Shown here: piece by piece, positions 23,879-32,421 of the stretch
Numbering within the stretch: position 1 is the first letter of the stretch
Layout: each line of letters begins with the position of its first letter
Source of the DNA: CAZAMP01 sp964486455
GTDB taxonomy: Bacteria > Eisenbacteria > RBG-16-71-46 > CAZAMP01
Direction: 5' to 3'
DNA: 64,000 nucleotides
NCBI GenBank assembly: GCA_964486455.1
Contig: CAZAMP010000018.1
Span: forward strand, 14,975-78,974
Notes under the pieces: model-generated
The model's input: the letters and a program-made list of their open reading frames with translations, nothing else
Databases searched by the model: none
Told to the model about the DNA's origin: nothing
Translations under genes and position numbers: made by a program

Positions 23879-26274
23879 AGCCGAAGTCCACCGCCCATCT
23901 CGCGTTCTTCCCGGTGCTCCTCCTTGCGCTCCTTGCGTCCGCCGCCTTCGCTGGTCCTTCACAGGCGGCGCCGTCGCTGGACGATCTCCCACCCCACCCG
24001 CGCCTCTTCCTGACTCAACCTGAGCTTGCGGCGCTGCGCGCGGATTGCCTGGGCGGTTCCAAGCGAGACCTCTACGGCATGATCCGGCGCTACGCCGAGC
24101 GAAAGCTCCCCAGGAAAGGCCCGACGGACAACCCCGTCCAGGTGTCCGTCTTCGCCTTCGTCTACCTCATCGAAGAGGACATGCGCTTCGGCAAAGAGGC
24201 CGTCCTGGGACTCATGCGCGTAGTTCGGCAGAAGAAGTGGTACGCGAAGCAGGAAGGCTACCAGTTCATGCCGATGGTCTACGACCACATCTACCCACTT
24301 CTCACGCGCGCTCAGATCGATTCGGTGATCAGAGTGGCGCGGCTCAGGGTCAAGCCCGGACACTACGCGAAGTCGCCCTACTACAACCTCGAGGCGAACG
24401 CCGCGGCGAGCTGCGTCGTCAACGGCATCACGTTCTTCGGCGACGGAGACGCGTCATCGGACCGCCACTTCCGGGAGACGTTCGTCAACGGCTTCAACAG
24501 ATTGGCCGGCGAGGGAACGCATCACCCCGACACCGGAAGCGCCGAGCTTCGCGGCGGCGTGCTCCGCACGCGCCTCCACTACGCGCGCGACGGTGGCTAC
24601 CACAAGGACCGCGCATACACGTGCAAGGATCTCGCGAGCCTGGTTCACTTCGCCGAGGCGATGCGCGCTCTGGGACTCTTCGACGCGTACGCGTTCGCGC
24701 GTGACTACTACGTCAACGTCGTCGACTACCTGCTCTGGATCACACGGCCCGACGGCACCGGGCTTCGCCAAACCACGGGACAGGGGCACCGGAGGCTCAC
24801 GCCGCGCGGCTACGAGGCGCTCGCCGGGATCGGGCGTCAGTTCCGCCTGGGCAAAACCGCGTGGATGATCGATAACCGGTTGCTCGGAGACGGCGTCCCG
24901 CCCGCCTACGAGGCGGTTCTCTTCTGCATCCTCTGGGATCCGATGCTCGCTCCGGAGCCCCCCACGGTCGAGTCGATGGGAACGAGCAAAGCATTCAACG
25001 GCGGCGCGGCGCGATACGTCTATCGATCGGGATGGGACGTATCACCCGAGAGCCGGGACTTCGTCTTTCACATCGATGCGTCCGACTACATGGGTGACAA
25101 CGTCTACTGGACCGTCGGCGGGTTCGAGATCTTCTATCGCGGCGCGCTTGCCATCAAGTCCGGCAACTACGCCGCGTTCGACGATCACTACGGCCACTAC
25201 AACACGGCGACCATCTCCGCGAACTGCGTGATCGTCCGTGACGACGGGCAGAAGGAGATCCGAGATCGCAGCGGGCAGGACAACATCAGAAAGAGCATCG
25301 GGCGGCCGGAGAAGCTCGGCGACGTTGCCGAGGGGAGTGTGCTCGATCGCGCGCGGATCGACTCCGTACGCACTCGCGTCGCGGGCGGACGCGAGTGGAG
25401 CCTGGTCTCGGTCACGCTTCGGCCGAAAGCGATCTACGTCAAGACAAAGAAGGCGGAAAGCTGGATCCGGCGCGTGCTCGTCACCGACGGCATCGCGGTG
25501 ATCTACGATCGCGTGAAGGCCCGCGACGCGGACTTCCCGATCAGCTGGCTTCTGCACACCGTCGAGGAACCGGTCGTGAGCGGAGCGATATCGGACGTGG
25601 ACGTGCCGGGGCATATCAGCTGGCACGCGGGAGACACGTTTCATGTCACGCGCTCGATGCCGATCGAAAGCTCACCGAACGGAGGGAACCTTCACGGGAC
25701 GAGGCTTCTGCCGCGGCATGCGCGGACACGCAAGGTGGGAGGCGACGGCTATTCGTTCTGGGTGGACAGCGCGCACCCCGTTCCCGGCGCTCAGCCGATG
25801 GGGCGGAACTTCGAAATCGGGCGGCCGGAAGTACGCTACAGCCGGCGCGAGGCGGGCGCCTGGCGGCTCGAGATCCACCCCATCGAGCCCGGGCCGGCGC
25901 AGGAGTTCCTCGTCGCGCTGCAGGCGAGCGACGAGGAGTATGGCGATACCTTCCAGCTCGTGCTGGACGCGGAAACCGCCGGCTTCGTGCACGACGGCGT
26001 GATGCTCGGGTTCTCGCGTACCGACCCTCCGCCGGAAAGACCTTCTTATCGACTGCACGGCGACGCGGAGCTGATCCTGCTGTTCGATTTGGCGCCGAGG
26101 ACGGCGTACCGCATGGAGATCATCGACGAGAGCGACTCGACGGGGATGATGGTGAAGGGTCTCGCGAATCTGATGGAGCTACGAAGCGATGACCGGGGAT
26201 GCGCAGTCGGCGAGATTCAGTTGCCGGCTGGAACTCGGTTCCGGCTGGATCCGCTCAAGGACGCTCTGCCGTAA
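23875..26274 (+). CDS. secreted heparinase II/III-like polysaccharide lyase
   Basis: 799 residues with a signal peptide (LAFFPVLLLALLASAAFA). HPRLFLTQPELAALRADC parallels the start of 7614-10322. The toroid region (about 40-330) contains QFMPMVYDHIYPLLT, NLEANAAASCVVNGITFF and an RTRLHYARDGGYHKD block. The beta-sandwich part has FVFHIDASDYMGDNVYWTVGGFEIFYRGALAIKSGNYAAFDDHYGHYNTATISANCVIV, with the His-Tyr-His cluster that is probably catalytic. It should cut a uronate-containing polymer outside the cytoplasm. The start overlaps the upstream transferase stop (ATGA). Its 3' end overlaps the convergent GT39 gene by 20 bp. Confidence 0.82.
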   Translation: MKPKSTAHLAFFPVLLLALLASAAFAGPSQAAPSLDDLPPHPRLFLTQPELAALRADCLGGSKRDLYGMIRRYAERKLPRKGPTDNPVQVSVFAFVYLIEEDMRFGKEAVLGLMRVVRQKKWYAKQEGYQFMPMVYDHIYPLLTRAQIDSVIRVARLRVKPGHYAKSPYYNLEANAAASCVVNGITFFGDGDASSDRHFRETFVNGFNRLAGEGTHHPDTGSAELRGGVLRTRLHYARDGGYHKDRAYTCKDLASLVHFAEAMRALGLFDAYAFARDYYVNVVDYLLWITRPDGTGLRQTTGQGHRRLTPRGYEALAGIGRQFRLGKTAWMIDNRLLGDGVPPAYEAVLFCILWDPMLAPEPPTVESMGTSKAFNGGAARYVYRSGWDVSPESRDFVFHIDASDYMGDNVYWTVGGFEIFYRGALAIKSGNYAAFDDHYGHYNTATISANCVIVRDDGQKEIRDRSGQDNIRKSIGRPEKLGDVAEGSVLDRARIDSVRTRVAGGREWSLVSVTLRPKAIYVKTKKAESWIRRVLVTDGIAVIYDRVKARDADFPISWLLHTVEEPVVSGAISDVDVPGHISWHAGDTFHVTRSMPIESSPNGGNLHGTRLLPRHARTRKVGGDGYSFWVDSAHPVPGAQPMGRNFEIGRPEVRYSRREAGAWRLEIHPIEPGPAQEFLVALQASDEEYGDTFQLVLDAETAGFVHDGVMLGFSRTDPPPERPSYRLHGDAELILLFDLAPRTAYRMEIIDESDSTGMMVKGLANLMELRSDDRGCAVGEIQLPAGTRFRLDPLKDALP

Positions 26275-28222
26275 GGCCGGCGTCTTCCCAAGTGAAACGG
26301 TAGATGCTCGTCGCTCCGTCGGGCGATACGAAATCGGCGGGACGATCGGACAGCAGCGACTGAAGCGACGGGTCCATCTTCTCGCTTTCACTCTTGAGGT
26401 GAGATCCCTTGGCAAACACCCAGACCACCGGCCACTTCTCGCAGTATGCCAGGAAATCGTCCAGCGTCGGGATCAACTCGGCGCTCAGGTAGATATCTCG
26501 GATCGTGCCGAGCGAATCCACGTAGGCCTGACGGCCCCACCCCCGCCAACGTGTCCATGCATCGACCCGCTCCAGATAAGCGTAGGTCATGAGCCAGTCC
26601 GTCGCCACAACCCTATCACCGGGTTCCAACCGCGGCCGCAGCCATTCCACGGCGCTCTCGATGTCCCACGCCACCCGCGTGCCGGGGGTCCACCAGTCCT
26701 CACCGGTCTCACGAGTCACGTAGGCCGTCGACTTCTGCAGAACCCCACCCATGAGAAACGCGATAGCGGCGAGCGCGGTCACGGCGATCGGCATGGGCGC
26801 GGTCCGAGGCCCGCCCCGCGAAACGAGCTGGTTGAGCCAGTCGAGACCCCGCACGACCGACCAGCCGGCGAGAAGCCCCCAAAGCGGCCAGATCTCGACG
26901 AGAAACCGGGCCTGCGTCTTCCACGTGAGAAGCCCGCGGGTCAAGAGCAGGAGGATCACCGCCAGTAGAAGAAAGCGCTCTCCAAACGTTGCGTTCCCCC
27001 GCCAGGCGCGAACGGTGATCGCCACCGCACCCGCGCAGGCCGCGATGCCGACCGGCAGCGCATCGAGGAGGTAGCTGAGGTAGCGTGCCGGCCAACGCAG
27101 GATGATCTCGACGGAATCACGGAGTCCACAACCCATGGACTTGGCGGCGACAACCCAGACGATCCCCGCGATCATGACGGTGACGAGCCCGATCGCAAGC
27201 GCCCGTGATCCCGTCGGGCCCGGAAAGAGTTCGTCCTTGTGAAGAATCAGGATCACCATGGCGGCGACGGCCACGCCCACTTGATGCACTCCGGCGGCCG
27301 CGAGTGCGAACGCGAGGCCGAGCATGCCGAGAAGTCGAGTGAGCCACGGCCGCCCGCGGGTCGCCGAGATGGCCACGACGGCGAACACAACGGCGAAGAC
27401 GACGCCCAGCGCGTAAGGGCCGATGTCCCCGATCAGCATCGTCGACAGCGCCCACGGATCCTGGGAGAGCGTATCCTGAATCGGCTGAGAGGCGACCTTC
27501 TCGGCAATGTCGGGAACCGGTTCCACCGCATTCTCATGGCCGCCCATGAACGCGCTCCGGTTCCAGGCCTGGTGCCACTTGGCGACGGCGATCAACACCG
27601 TCGCCGACACCAATACGGAAAGGCGCATGCGCCATGATGACCACCGAACGAGTACCGGGATGAAAAGCACGCATAATGTCCCGCCTAGCTGGTGCGCCCC
27701 CATCGACAGTAGGACCAATGCAGAGGCTATCCAGAGATCGCGGTGCTTCCCCGATTCCCAGAGCCGATACACCGCGAACATCGCCAACATCGCGAGAAGT
27801 GAGTAGAGCGAGTACATGCGGACGTATCGCCCAAGCATGACCTCTTCCCACACAACGGCGAAGATCACCGCGCCCGCGACAGCGCTCCACGCTCCAACCC
27901 ATGGCCGACCGAGTCGGAGCACCGCCACCCCACCGAGCACCGAGAAAAAGATCGACACGAGACGCGGCAGCCAGTCCGTATGCGTGGCCGCGAGCGGCGC
28001 GATCACATAGTGATAGAGCGGGGCCCGGAGGTAGAGATGACCGGAGGGGAGCTGGGGCTCTCCGGTCTCGGCGATCCCACGCGCGACGATCGTGCTGATA
28101 TCCTCGTCACCGTGAAGTCCCTGCCGATCCAGGAAAGGCAGACGGAAGAGCAGCATCAGGAGGATCACCGCCAGGAGGATCCCCCATCCCATTCGCGTGG
28201 TTGGAGCGGTCACACTGCTCAT
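26255..28222 (-). CDS. GT39/ArnT-like membrane glycosyltransferase
   Basis: 655 residues from ATG 28222, with AAGGA 7 nt upstream. The first helix (GWGILLAVILLMLLFRLPFLD) leads into a periplasmic loop with HGDEDISTIVARGIAETG, where the acidic pair matches the catalytic DE of the PMT/ArnT superfamily; YLRAPLYHYVIAPLAATHTDWLPRLVSIFFSVLGGVAVLRLGRPW is the usual continuation. About 11-13 helices are seen, then a soluble C-terminal region of about 130 residues (WDIESAVEWLRPRLEPGDRVVATDWLMTYAY). It should transfer a sugar from a polyprenyl-phosphate donor at the periplasmic face. It is 13 bp behind the deacetylase gene on the same strand. Confidence 0.85.
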   Translation of the reverse strand: MSSVTAPTTRMGWGILLAVILLMLLFRLPFLDRQGLHGDEDISTIVARGIAETGEPQLPSGHLYLRAPLYHYVIAPLAATHTDWLPRLVSIFFSVLGGVAVLRLGRPWVGAWSAVAGAVIFAVVWEEVMLGRYVRMYSLYSLLAMLAMFAVYRLWESGKHRDLWIASALVLLSMGAHQLGGTLCVLFIPVLVRWSSWRMRLSVLVSATVLIAVAKWHQAWNRSAFMGGHENAVEPVPDIAEKVASQPIQDTLSQDPWALSTMLIGDIGPYALGVVFAVVFAVVAISATRGRPWLTRLLGMLGLAFALAAAGVHQVGVAVAAMVILILHKDELFPGPTGSRALAIGLVTVMIAGIVWVVAAKSMGCGLRDSVEIILRWPARYLSYLLDALPVGIAACAGAVAITVRAWRGNATFGERFLLLAVILLLLTRGLLTWKTQARFLVEIWPLWGLLAGWSVVRGLDWLNQLVSRGGPRTAPMPIAVTALAAIAFLMGGVLQKSTAYVTRETGEDWWTPGTRVAWDIESAVEWLRPRLEPGDRVVATDWLMTYAYLERVDAWTRWRGWGRQAYVDSLGTIRDIYLSAELIPTLDDFLAYCEKWPVVWVFAKGSHLKSESEKMDPSLQSLLSDRPADFVSPDGATSIYRFTWEDAGLTAERP

Positions 28223-28235
28223 TCGGCTTCCTTGT

Positions 28236-29276
28236 TCACCCGCCGGACCTGCCAAACCTCAAGTTTCGTAACAGCAGGACGTCAAAAACCCCCAGCAACT
28301 CCGCTTCGAAGAGCGTCCAGGAGAAGTCCCTTCCCGTCAGTGAGTACTTCGGCTCACTGACCCCGATTCTTGGGATTCGAAATGGATCCGAGCGCAATGA
28401 ATAGTAGCCTTTCTCCGTCGTGAAAGCGTAAGTGAATCCGGCGCCTCGGACCCGATCCACGATTCGATCGTCGTGGCTCCCATTGGGATAGGCGAAGAGC
28501 TCGAGCCCACTCCCCAGTCGCTCGGACAGATCGTTTCGGCATCCGTCGATCTCGCCTTCCAGCTCGGCACCGGTGCAGTGGGTCAGAATGGCGTGGGCGC
28601 GGCCGTGACCGGCGAATTCCGCCCCTTCGCCGAGCATGGCGCGGGCCTGGTCGAACGTCATGGCCTGGGGAACCTCGTGAGGGTCGATCCGCGCCGCCGC
28701 CGTGACGATCAGCTCCCGTACCTCATCGCGAAGCGCGGAGTACGGCAGCCCCTTCAGCCGAGCGATGGCCGACTCCGCCGCATGCCCGTACGTGGCCTCC
28801 CCTACGCCACTGACCGGATAGGCCGAGCCACCTTCCGGGCGGTGAGTGGCGGCCACGATCTCCCACCAGAGCGGGGAGATCCCGGCGACGAATTCCGTGG
28901 TGAGGCAAAATATGGCCGTGGCGCCGACCTCACGAAGAATGGGCCAGGCGTTGACGGCATTGTCGAGATAGCCATCGTCGAACGTGATGGCCATATGCGG
29001 GCGGGGGTCGCCGCGCCGGGCGGCCGACACGCAATCCTCCCACGGGGCGACTCGGTATCGCCGGGTGACCTCCGCGACCAGCTTCGCGAATAGCTCGGTC
29101 GGCACGCCCATCGGAACGCGGGCGTCCGGATCGCCGTCGACCCGATGCAGCCAGAGAACGGGAATCTGCCCTCGCCGCGCGCGATGACGCCTGAGCCAGC
29201 GCAATATGCCGGTGGCACGGAGAACGGCGGCAATGATCCATTTGACCAGCTGCACCGCTCTCTGGAAGCTTCCCAT
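28236..29276 (-). CDS. NodB-type polysaccharide deacetylase
   Basis: 346 residues from ATG 29276, with AGGAGA 5 nt upstream. A hydrophobic N-terminal segment (LVKWIIAAVLRATGILRWL) may anchor it. IPVLWLHRVDG is the first strand, ITFDDGYLDNAVNAWPILREVGATAIFCLTTEFVAG is motif 1, FAGHGRAHAIL gives the HxxxH metal pair, and ELFAYPNGSHDD is motif 3. ISPLWWEIVAA inserted after motif 1 is typical of EPS-locus members. It is the first gene of a leftward operon with the GT39-type transferase. Acetyl removal from the exopolysaccharide is the expected job. Confidence 0.88.
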   Translation of the reverse strand: MGSFQRAVQLVKWIIAAVLRATGILRWLRRHRARRGQIPVLWLHRVDGDPDARVPMGVPTELFAKLVAEVTRRYRVAPWEDCVSAARRGDPRPHMAITFDDGYLDNAVNAWPILREVGATAIFCLTTEFVAGISPLWWEIVAATHRPEGGSAYPVSGVGEATYGHAAESAIARLKGLPYSALRDEVRELIVTAAARIDPHEVPQAMTFDQARAMLGEGAEFAGHGRAHAILTHCTGAELEGEIDGCRNDLSERLGSGLELFAYPNGSHDDRIVDRVRGAGFTYAFTTEKGYYSLRSDPFRIPRIGVSEPKYSLTGRDFSWTLFEAELLGVFDVLLLRNLRFGRSGG

Positions 29277-29417
29277 CAGATCTCCTGCTCTGCGCGGGTC
29301 CCCCGCAGATACTCCCGTATGGCCGAGTTCTTAGCAGAACGCGGTCCAATAGGAAAGCCCGGGGGCCCAGGCTCGGCTCTCGGGCCACGAAAGCGCGATT
29401 CCCCGCCTCCTTCCCGC

Positions 29418-29446
29418 TTGTCGGCCCCTGGAAACGCAAGTAGACT
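29418..29446 (+). promoter_or_regulatory. candidate promoter for threonine dehydrogenase gene
   Basis: TTGTCG at 29418-29423 and TAGACT at 29441-29446 are separated by 17 bp, about 70 bp before the start codon, in a divergent intergenic region. Confidence 0.35.
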
Positions 29447-29515
29447 TTCCCGGCCTTTCTACAGACAGGATCGGGTGCCGGAGGCCCCGTGGGGACAGCA
29501 ATCGGAGGTGTGGTG

Positions 29516-30493
29516 ATGTCGAAGAGGGAGATGAGAAACATCCTGGTGACGGGTGCCGTCGGCCAGATCGGATCGGAGCTGACGCTGGCACTCCGGGAAC
29601 GCTATGGCTCGGAAAATGTTGTGGCGACTGGGAGAAAGACGGATCCCACCCCCGATCTCCGCGACTCCGGACCGTTCTACTTCATCGACGTGACGCAGCG
29701 CGCTTCGCTCGACGTCGTGATCAAGAAGCACAACATCGACACGATCTACCACATGGCGGCCGTCCTCTCCGCGACCGGCGAAAAGAACCCACCGCTCTGC
29801 TGGGACGTGAACATGAACGGCACGCTCAATGTGCTGGAAGCGGCGCGCGATTACGAGATGGCGCGCGTGATCATGCCGTCGTCGATCGCCGTCTTCGGAC
29901 CGCTCTCGCCCCGCGACAACACGCCGCAAGACACGATCCTCTGTCCCTCCACGATGTACGGCGTGACGAAGGTCGCGGGCGAAGTGCTCTGCAACTACTA
30001 CGTGCAGCGATTCGGCGTGGATATCCGCGGGCTTCGCTACCCGGGCATTATCTCGAGCGAAACACTGCCGGGCGGCGGAACGACCGACTACGCGGTGGCC
30101 ATCTACTACGACGCGGTCAAGCACAACAAATACACCTGCTTCGTTCGCGAAGACACGGTGCTCCCGATGATGTACATGCCCGACTGCATCAAGGCGACGA
30201 TCGATCTCGCCGAGGCGGAGTTCGACACGCTCAAGCACCATGCTGATTTCAACGTCGGCGCGTTCAGCTTCTCCGTGGGCGAACTCGCCGCGAGCATCGC
30301 GAAGTATATGCCTGGCTTCACGTGTACCTACGAGCCGGACTTCCGGCAGGCGATCGCGGATTCGTGGCCGAGGTCTCTGGATGACAGCGCCGCCCGCGAG
30401 GAGTGGGGTTGGAAGCCGGGCTACGACCTCGATGCGATGACGAAGGATATGCTGGAGAAGCTCAAGGCGAGGCACGAGAAGGGCGAGCTGTAG
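29516..30493 (+). CDS. short-chain-type L-threonine 3-dehydrogenase (NAD-dependent epimerase/dehydratase superfamily)
   Basis: 325 residues from ATG 29516, with GGAGG 7 nt upstream. ILVTGAVGQIGSEL carries the GxxGxxG NAD site (Gly 13, 16, 19). MPSSIAVFGP and MYGVTKVAGE supply the Ser and the Tyr148-xxx-Lys152 catalytic pair. RYPGIIS, TTDYAVAIYYDAV and MMYMPDCIKATIDLAEA are characteristic of the bacterial/animal SDR-type TDH rather than general sugar epimerases. It oxidises L-threonine to 2-amino-3-ketobutyrate in the cytosol. No 2-amino-3-ketobutyrate CoA ligase gene lies beside it. A sugar-nucleotide epimerase is the alternative, but less likely given the close pattern match. Confidence 0.85.
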   Translation: MSKREMRNILVTGAVGQIGSELTLALRERYGSENVVATGRKTDPTPDLRDSGPFYFIDVTQRASLDVVIKKHNIDTIYHMAAVLSATGEKNPPLCWDVNMNGTLNVLEAARDYEMARVIMPSSIAVFGPLSPRDNTPQDTILCPSTMYGVTKVAGEVLCNYYVQRFGVDIRGLRYPGIISSETLPGGGTTDYAVAIYYDAVKHNKYTCFVREDTVLPMMYMPDCIKATIDLAEAEFDTLKHHADFNVGAFSFSVGELAASIAKYMPGFTCTYEPDFRQAIADSWPRSLDDSAAREEWGWKPGYDLDAMTKDMLEKLKARHEKGEL

Positions 30494-30590
30494 GCAACCT
30501 GCGCCGGAACGCGAGCCGCGCGGACGGCCGAACCACACCGGCCGCCCCGCCGCTTCCGGCGGAGCCGAACCCCATAGGGCCTCTCGTACG

Positions 30591-31352
30591 ATGAAGCAGA
30601 AGCTGATCATCGTTCCCGCGTACAACGAGGCCGCCAACATCGTTGGCGTAATCGCCGATCTGCGTGAGCACTGTCCGGGTTTCGACATCGTCGTGATCAA
30701 CGACCACTCCACGGACGGCACGGCCGCAGCCGCGTTGGCGGCCGGCGTGGAGCTTCTCGACCTCCCGGTCAATCTCGGGATCGGCGGCGCTGTTCAGACC
30801 GGCTTCCGCTACGCCTGGCGGCACGGCTACGACCTCGTCGTTCGTGTGGACGGCGACGGCCAACATCGCGCTGATCAGATCCCGTCGCTCATCGCGCCTA
30901 TCCTCAACGGCAACGCCGATTGCGTTAACGGCTCGCGCTTTCTGAACCGGGACGGACGCGCCGACTGGCCACGCGCGCGACGGGCGGGGACGATGGTCTT
31001 CTCCGTTCTGAGCAAGCTGCTGCTCAGGAAACGGATCACCGACGCCACTTCCGGGTTTCGCGCGTACTCCCGCCGTGTCATCAGACACCTGGCTGAGCAC
31101 TATCCCGAGGACTATCCCGAACCGGAGATCGTGAATCGGCTCGTGCAGCTCGGCATGCGGCTCGAGGAAGTGCCGGTCACGATGCGCAAGCGTGGCGGCG
31201 GAACGTCGTCGATCACGTTCCTCAAATCGATCTACTACATGGTCAAGGTCGTGATGGCCGTCCTGATCAATACGCCGGTCTTTCCGTCGCGGAAGAGATC
31301 GCCGGGGACGCCAGAAAGCTCCCCCGGAACATCCACGAGGAGCGAACCGTGA
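30591..31352 (+). CDS. GT2-family (dolichol-phosphate-mannose-synthase-like) glycosyltransferase
   Basis: 253 residues. KLIIVPAYNEAANIVGVIADLREHCPGFDIVVINDHSTDGT is the GT-A N-terminus; VVRVDGDGQHRADQIPSLI has the DxD (87-89); NGSRFLNRDG and TDATSGFRAYSRRVIRHL complete the DPM1-like core. It has no C-terminal membrane pair, but overlaps by 4 bp (GTGA) a DUF2304 membrane protein that probably anchors it. Together they should make or use polyprenyl-phosphate sugars, the kind of donor the GT39 enzyme at 26255-28222 would need. Confidence 0.9.
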   Translation: MKQKLIIVPAYNEAANIVGVIADLREHCPGFDIVVINDHSTDGTAAAALAAGVELLDLPVNLGIGGAVQTGFRYAWRHGYDLVVRVDGDGQHRADQIPSLIAPILNGNADCVNGSRFLNRDGRADWPRARRAGTMVFSVLSKLLLRKRITDATSGFRAYSRRVIRHLAEHYPEDYPEPEIVNRLVQLGMRLEEVPVTMRKRGGGTSSITFLKSIYYMVKVVMAVLINTPVFPSRKRSPGTPESSPGTSTRSEP

Positions 31353-31765
31353 CGCGATTCCAGATCATCGCGTTCTTCGCCGGATTAGCCTTTCTTCTCG
31401 TGATCGTGCAGCTGATCCGCCGGCATCATCTCAAGGAGAAGTACAGTCTGATCTGGTTTCTCGCGGCGCTTCTGTTGATCGTGTTCGCCGTGTGGAGAAG
31501 CCTGGTCGAGATACTCGCGAATCTCTTCGGCATCGACTACGCGCCTGCGGTGTTGTTGCTGTTGCTCGTCTTCATTGGGGCCGGGTTCTTCCTGGCGTTC
31601 TCGGTCATCGCGACGAAGCTCTCGAACCGGAGCCGGCGGCTCGCCCAGGAGGTCGCGTTGCTCAAGAATGAGCTGGCGGCGATGGAGGGTCGCGCCGGCG
31701 GCGCGAGCGACCGGCGGAACGACGAATCCGGCGGTGCAACGGACCAACCGGCAGATTCATCGTAG
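31349..31765 (+). CDS. DUF2304 membrane protein
   Basis: 138 residues from GTG 31349, overlapping the GT2 stop. Three membrane helices are visible (IIAFFAGLAFLLVIVQLI; YSLIWFLAALLLIVFAVW; PAVLLLLLVFIGAGFFLAFSVI), then a coiled, charged tail (SRRLAQEVALLKNELAAMEG). The RRHHLKEKYSLIW stretch between helices 1 and 2 is the family hallmark. DUF2304 proteins are usually found next to DPM-like GT2 enzymes, as here; a membrane-anchoring or flipping partner role is inferred. Confidence 0.85.
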   Translation: MTRFQIIAFFAGLAFLLVIVQLIRRHHLKEKYSLIWFLAALLLIVFAVWRSLVEILANLFGIDYAPAVLLLLLVFIGAGFFLAFSVIATKLSNRSRRLAQEVALLKNELAAMEGRAGGASDRRNDESGGATDQPADSS

Positions 31766-31791
31766 CGCACCGCGCCCAAAGGAGGCTTCTC

Positions 31792-32214
31792 ATGCCGTCC
31801 GTCTTCACTCGAATCATCAACGGCGAGTTCCCCGGACGCTTCGTCTGGCGCGATGATCAGTGTGTCGCGTTTCTCACCATCAATCCGCTCAAGCCCGGGC
31901 ACACGCTGGTCGTGCCGCGCGCCGAGGTCGATCATTGGATCGATATGGATGAGTCGCTCGTCTCCCACCTGAACCTCGTTGCGCTGAAGATCGGGAAGGC
32001 GATCGACAAGGTGTTTTCGCCGGCCAAGGTCGGCGTGATTCTCGCGGGACTCGAGGTGCCGCACGTTCACATCCACGTGTTGCCGATCTGGAGCGAGTCG
32101 GACCTCAACTTCGCGAACGCGGAGCGCGAACCCGACCCGGCGGCGCTGGACGACGCGGCGGAGAAGATCCGGGCGGAGCTGAAGGCGCTCGGTTTTCGGG
32201 AGGTTTCGGAGTAG
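31792..32214 (+). CDS. HIT-family nucleotide hydrolase/transferase
   Basis: 140 residues with GGAGG 8-9 nt before the ATG. SVFTRIINGEFPGRFVWRDDQCVAFLTINPLKPGHTLVVPR is the standard HIT N-terminal half, and HVHIHVLPIW (91-100) is the catalytic histidine triad, with the middle strand His as nucleophile. Members cleave AMP or phosphoramidate adducts of purine nucleotides in the cytosol. It lies 26 bp after the DUF2304 gene, so it may share that transcript, though the function looks general. Confidence 0.92.
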   Translation: MPSVFTRIINGEFPGRFVWRDDQCVAFLTINPLKPGHTLVVPRAEVDHWIDMDESLVSHLNLVALKIGKAIDKVFSPAKVGVILAGLEVPHVHIHVLPIWSESDLNFANAEREPDPAALDDAAEKIRAELKALGFREVSE

Positions 32215-32271
32215 CCGCGGCCGGAGACGGCCGTCGGACGCCCCGTGCAGAGCGATGGTGGCCGCGATAGG

Positions 32272-32299
32272 TTGACGATTTTTCGCAAGTCGGTATAGA
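32272..32299 (+). promoter_or_regulatory. candidate sigma70-type promoter of the S1 protease gene
   Basis: TTGACG at 32272-32277 and TATAGA at 32294-32299 are separated by 16 bp; the leader to ATG 32422 would be about 115 nt. This is one of the better promoter matches in the window. Confidence 0.5.
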
Positions 32300-32421
32300 A
32301 TCTATTGACAGTAGATCCCCCTCATCGACCGATCGCCGGTGAGCCGGAACGCCTCGGCTTTGGTGTAACCGGTTACGTAACAACGGATTGCTTGTCTGCG
32401 CCCCGCAACTTCGGAGGGAAA

